NCBI GenBank assembly: GCA_030592625.1
Contig: JAUVIY010000097.1
Location: forward strand, 1-8,456
Length of the DNA stretch: 8,456 nt
Reading direction: 5' to 3'
Source: Spirochaeta sp.
GTDB taxonomy: Bacteria; Spirochaetota; Spirochaetia; DSM-2461
The translations under genes and the position numbers were made by a program. The notes beneath the pieces are model-generated. The model was not told the origin of the DNA, made no database searches, and saw only the letters and a program-made list of their open reading frames with translations. Within the stretch, counting starts at the first letter, position 1, and every line of letters starts with the position of its first letter. This document shows, one piece after another, positions 6,479 to 8,456 of this stretch.

Positions 6479-7633
6479 TCAATCCGGAAGATGAATCCGT
6501 GCACCTTCTCCAGGCTCTACTTGGAAAACACTGGCTTTAAAACCGAATATACGGTCGTATTCCTCCAGGCGTTCTTCGTAATTGCTTTTGAGTTTACCGT
6601 CCATGAGAGTTACCGTACAACCACCATATCCGCTTCCTATCATCCTGGAGCCAAATATTCCGCTGGTTTCAACCGCCCTTTTAGCCAGCCAGTCAAGCTC
6701 CGGACAGGAAATTTCCAGAAGGTCGCGCAGGCTTTCATGAGATCGAAATAGAATACGTCCGGCCATATGAAAGGAACCGTTATTAACGGCCTTGAGGAAT
6801 TCATGGATTCTTGTATTCTCTTTAATGACATGGAGGCAGACCCGCCGGGATCGTTCGCTCAAACCTTCTATTGTGCTGGAAAGATCATCTCGTGAAAGAT
6901 CCCTGAACAGCATACCTGAGTTTCCCATATCCAGTGCTTGTACACAGTCCCTGCAGGACTCGTCAATCTCACCCTTTTCTTCATCACTCATACTTTCCGG
7001 TACCCTTGAGTCTGTAACGAACAGGGCCGCAGGCGGTCCGGGGAACTTCGGATATTCAACTTTCAGGGAATGAATATCAAGAAGTGTGAGATGGCCGGCC
7101 CTGGCGTAATATGACACCATCGGAGAACGGATACCTTCATGAAGGTTCATAAATCGGCTTTCCGATGATCGAGCAGACTCTATGATCTGAGCTTCCGACA
7201 TATCCAGGGAAAACAGTTCTTTCATCGCACAAACCGTGGCTACCGTGAGTGCAGATGAAGATGCCAGCCCAATACCCATGGGAACTTCACTGAACAGAGT
7301 GAGATTCAGCCCCCTGATATTAAATCCCATATGGATCAGGGCATCTATAACGCCCTTACTGTAATTCGCCCAGCGGTCCTCCCGTTTGTATTTGAGTCCT
7401 GCAATAGTGGATTTCTTTCGTTCATTGAGATTAGCCGAAAAAAACCTGAGTGAATTATCAGGCCTGAGGGATGCTGCGATATAGAAGCGTCGGTCGATAG
7501 CGAGGGACAGTACATAACCCTGACTCACCTCACCGTGTTCACCCAGCAGATCGATCTTACCAGGAGCGCTGGTTATTACGGTGGGTCTTTCGCCGTATTC
7601 CTTCTCGTGATGTATTGTGATCTGGTCAATCAA
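6479..7633 (-). CDS. Galactokinase-family GHMP kinase with altered active site
   Basis: A 384-residue GHMP-superfamily protein that follows the galactokinase layout end to end. Motif 1 is PGKIDLLGEHGEVSQG (24-39), where true galactokinases have PGRVNLIGEHTDYNxG. The phosphate loop PMGIGLASSSAL (118-129) is intact, and motif 3, GSRMIGSGYGGCTV (328-341), is galactokinase-like. By eye, the galactokinase CGIMDQ segment with its catalytic Asp aligns with EGIRSP (166-171), so that Asp is Ser170. The galactose-binding Arg is Lys26 and the Asp of HTD is Glu35. It can probably still bind ATP. It may phosphorylate another sugar, act without the general base, or be a regulator; I therefore give no galK symbol. 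The start is TTG at 7633 with AGGAG at 7647-7651, a long 13-base gap; no better in-frame start is visible. It is the first gene of the five-gene run. Confidence 0.9.
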   Translation of the reverse strand: MIDQITIHHEKEYGERPTVITSAPGKIDLLGEHGEVSQGYVLSLAIDRRFYIAASLRPDNSLRFFSANLNERKKSTIAGLKYKREDRWANYSKGVIDALIHMGFNIRGLNLTLFSEVPMGIGLASSSALTVATVCAMKELFSLDMSEAQIIESARSSESRFMNLHEGIRSPMVSYYARAGHLTLLDIHSLKVEYPKFPGPPAALFVTDSRVPESMSDEEKGEIDESCRDCVQALDMGNSGMLFRDLSRDDLSSTIEGLSERSRRVCLHVIKENTRIHEFLKAVNNGSFHMAGRILFRSHESLRDLLEISCPELDWLAKRAVETSGIFGSRMIGSGYGGCTVTLMDGKLKSNYEERLEEYDRIFGFKASVFQVEPGEGARIHLPD

Positions 7634-7690
7634 ATTGGCCCGCCGTCTCCTATGAGAATACCCGTATGTGTTACCCGAAGGTTAATCAAG

Positions 7691-7719
7691 ATAGTACGCC
7701 GAGATCGGGCCGGAATCAA
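7691..7719 (-). promoter_or_regulatory. Candidate promoter of the five-gene run
   Basis: On the minus strand, TTGATT (7719-7714) and TACTAT (7696-7691) are 17 bases apart, each 4 of 6 to consensus. Transcription would start near 7684, about 50 bases before the kinase TTG. It lies directly after a terminator-like hairpin, a sensible position for a new transcription unit. The leader holds a small ACC-TTCG-GGT hairpin. Confidence 0.4.
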
Positions 7720-7745
7720 GAAAAGCCTTTCATTTTAGCAAGGCT
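7718..7745 (-). terminator. Second terminator-like hairpin upstream of the kinase gene
   Basis: On the minus strand, AGCCTT (7745-7740) pairs with AAGGCT (7729-7724) around a ten-base loop and is followed by TTTTCTTG. The stem has only six pairs, so it is weaker than the hairpin after rpmE. It could back up that terminator, end a short RNA from 7746-7856, or act as an attenuator. Confidence 0.45.
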
Positions 7746-7765
7746 GCATACTGAAATGTATCATA

Positions 7766-7786
7766 CCCTAGAGTAAAGCCCTAGAG
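7766..7786. repeat. Direct repeat CCCTAGAG x2, 13-base period
   Basis: CCCTAGAG occurs at 7766-7773 and 7779-7786. Each copy is followed by a similar A-rich stretch (TAAAG, AAAC). The copies lie between the two terminator-like hairpins, in sequence with no gene. Confidence 0.55.
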
Positions 7787-7807
7787 AAACTACTGTTTCA
7801 TTACTCT
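7770..7807. repeat. Nested inverted repeats between the terminators
   Basis: AGAGTAA (7770-7776) pairs with TTACTCT (7801-7807). Inside it, GAAAC (7786-7790) pairs with GTTTC (7795-7799) around a four-base loop. Together they could fold into one hairpin with an asymmetric internal loop, in RNA from either strand. Confidence 0.45.
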
Positions 7808-7856
7808 CATTAGATTGGGAATCGGGTGAGTATATAAAGATTTTTACAGGGCAAGA

Positions 7857-7894
7857 AAAAAGGGTAATCCCCGATTCCGTGGACAACCCTTTTT
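7857..7894 (-). terminator. Rho-independent terminator after rpmE
   Basis: On the minus strand, AAAAAGGGT (7894-7886) pairs over nine bases with ACCCTTTTT (7865-7857), followed by one more T and then CTT. It begins 25 bases after the rpmE stop. The A and T tracts on both sides mean it could also stop transcription from the plus strand. The 20-base loop contains GGAATCGGG, which can also pair with 7818-7826. Confidence 0.8.
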
Positions 7895-7918
7895 CCGTCG
7901 ATTTGAAAAGCCGTTCGG

Positions 7919-8125
7919 CTATTTTGACTTGATGCCGTACTTCTTATTAAATCTCTCAACCCGGCCGGCGGTGTCCACCAGTTTCTGCTTACCGGTGAAG
8001 AAAGGATGGCAACTGGAGCAGATCTCAATCTGCATGTCACCGACCGTCGAAAACGTTTCAAATGTATTGCCGCATACGCAGGATACTTTTGCGGGTTTGT
8101 AATCCGGATGGATACCATTCTTCAT
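7919..8125 (-). CDS. rpmE: 50S ribosomal protein L31 (zinc-ribbon type)
   Basis: A 68-residue protein of the large ribosomal subunit. It starts MKNGIHPDY, and the core [21 protein letters not shown] is the L31 signature. Four cysteines (Cys16, Cys18, Cys36, Cys39) form the zinc site, so this is the C+ form rather than the zinc-independent paralogue. The ATG at 8125 has AGGA at 8134-8137, eight bases away. It follows rho after 27 bases with no terminator between them, so the two are probably cotranscribed; this neighbourhood is known from other bacteria. Confidence 0.98.
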   Translation of the reverse strand: MKNGIHPDYKPAKVSCVCGNTFETFSTVGDMQIEICSSCHPFFTGKQKLVDTAGRVERFNKKYGIKSK

Positions 8126-8152
8126 AGCTTTAATCCTATTCTGTCGGTGACA

Positions 8153-8456
8153 CTACAGGTCGCGCGCTGTCCCCGATGTATTCATTCCCTTGAGAAACGC
8201 CTCATTATTCTTGGTCTTCCGCATCTTGTCAACGATCATTTCAGCAGATTCCATGTCATCCAACGGGCTTAATACCTTTCTGAGAACCCATATCTTATTA
8301 AGTTCAAAATCGGTCAGTAGAAGATCTTCCTTCCGGGTGCTCGACTTTTTGACGTTGAAGGCAGGATAGATGCGTTTATCAGCAAGACGGCGATCCAGAA
8401 CGAGCTCCATGTTACCGGTACCCTTGAATTCTTCGAAGATTACCTCATCCATACGA
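8153..8456 (-). CDS. rho: Transcription termination factor Rho, C-terminal part (runs off right edge)
   Basis: The last 100 or so residues of the hexameric RNA-dependent ATPase that ends transcription. The visible part begins [18 protein letters not shown], containing the GTGNM region that contacts RNA in the central channel. It continues through [23 protein letters not shown], with the arginine corresponding to the finger of the neighbouring subunit, to the stop at 8153. The start codon, RNA-binding domain and Walker motifs lie beyond the window. The C-terminus is slightly longer than in E. coli (tail [11 protein letters not shown]). The gene is intact as far as it can be seen. Confidence 0.97.
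   Translation of the reverse strand, partial: RMDEVIFEEFKGTGNMELVLDRRLADKRIYPAFNVKKSSTRKEDLLLTDFELNKIWVLRKVLSPLDDMESAEMIVDKMRKTKNNEAFLKGMNTSGTARDL

Noticed and set aside
6472..6504. GTG start at 6504 for SurE
   Set aside because: The ribosome-site-like GGAG is only three bases from the GTG, and the added 11 residues precede the usual SurE N-terminus. The ATG at 6471 fits the family.
7634..7918. CRISPR array, tRNA or mobile element in the intergenic region
   Set aside because: The repeats are only eight bases with two copies. No cloverleaf, transposase or terminal repeat is visible.

Overview
The window holds ten protein-coding genes on about 8.5 kb. It reads as ordinary bacterial chromosome, near 50% GC by eye, from a Gram-negative-type organism. 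A spirochaete is my best guess, based on gene content and style (rho next to rpmE, clpS-clpA, and a secreted TPR/NHL/VWA protein in a tight operon). That is an inference, with no marker gene to prove it. I see no tRNA, rRNA, insertion sequence, phage gene or CRISPR array.

Layout on the minus strand, in order of transcription. (1) The 3' end of rho enters at the right edge and is followed by rpmE (ribosomal protein L31, zinc-ribbon type), which ends at a strong hairpin terminator (7857-7894). (2) An intergenic stretch of about 285 bases (7634-7918) holds that terminator, a second terminator-like hairpin, short direct and inverted repeats and a candidate promoter. (3) Next comes a compact five-gene run with gaps of 7, -4, -23 and 4 bases: a galactokinase-family kinase, surE (survival nucleotidase), a TPR protein, a secreted TPR/NHL/von Willebrand-A protein, and a small cysteine-rich UPF0260 (YcgN-like) protein. 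(4) At the left, clpS and clpA are separated by one base; clpA runs off the left edge.

Only one gene is on the plus strand: a 223-residue predicted secreted protein of unknown function (2020-2691). It has a good sigma-70-type promoter and converges on the five-gene run so closely that the two stop codons overlap. It is divergent from clpS across a 142-base promoter region.

Functionally, ClpS and ClpA form the adaptor and unfoldase of the N-degron protease. Rho and L31 are housekeeping genes. The five-gene run joins a kinase, a nucleotidase, two TPR proteins and a metal-binding-type small protein; no shared pathway is obvious from the sequence. The most unusual points are these: the GalK-like kinase lacks the residue aligned with the catalytic aspartate and has a changed sugar-binding signature; the secreted VWA protein has a degenerate metal site; ClpS has arginine at the pocket gate position; and ClpA carries an extra acidic/proline linker of about 40 residues between its two AAA+ modules. 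I found no defence or mobile system here.
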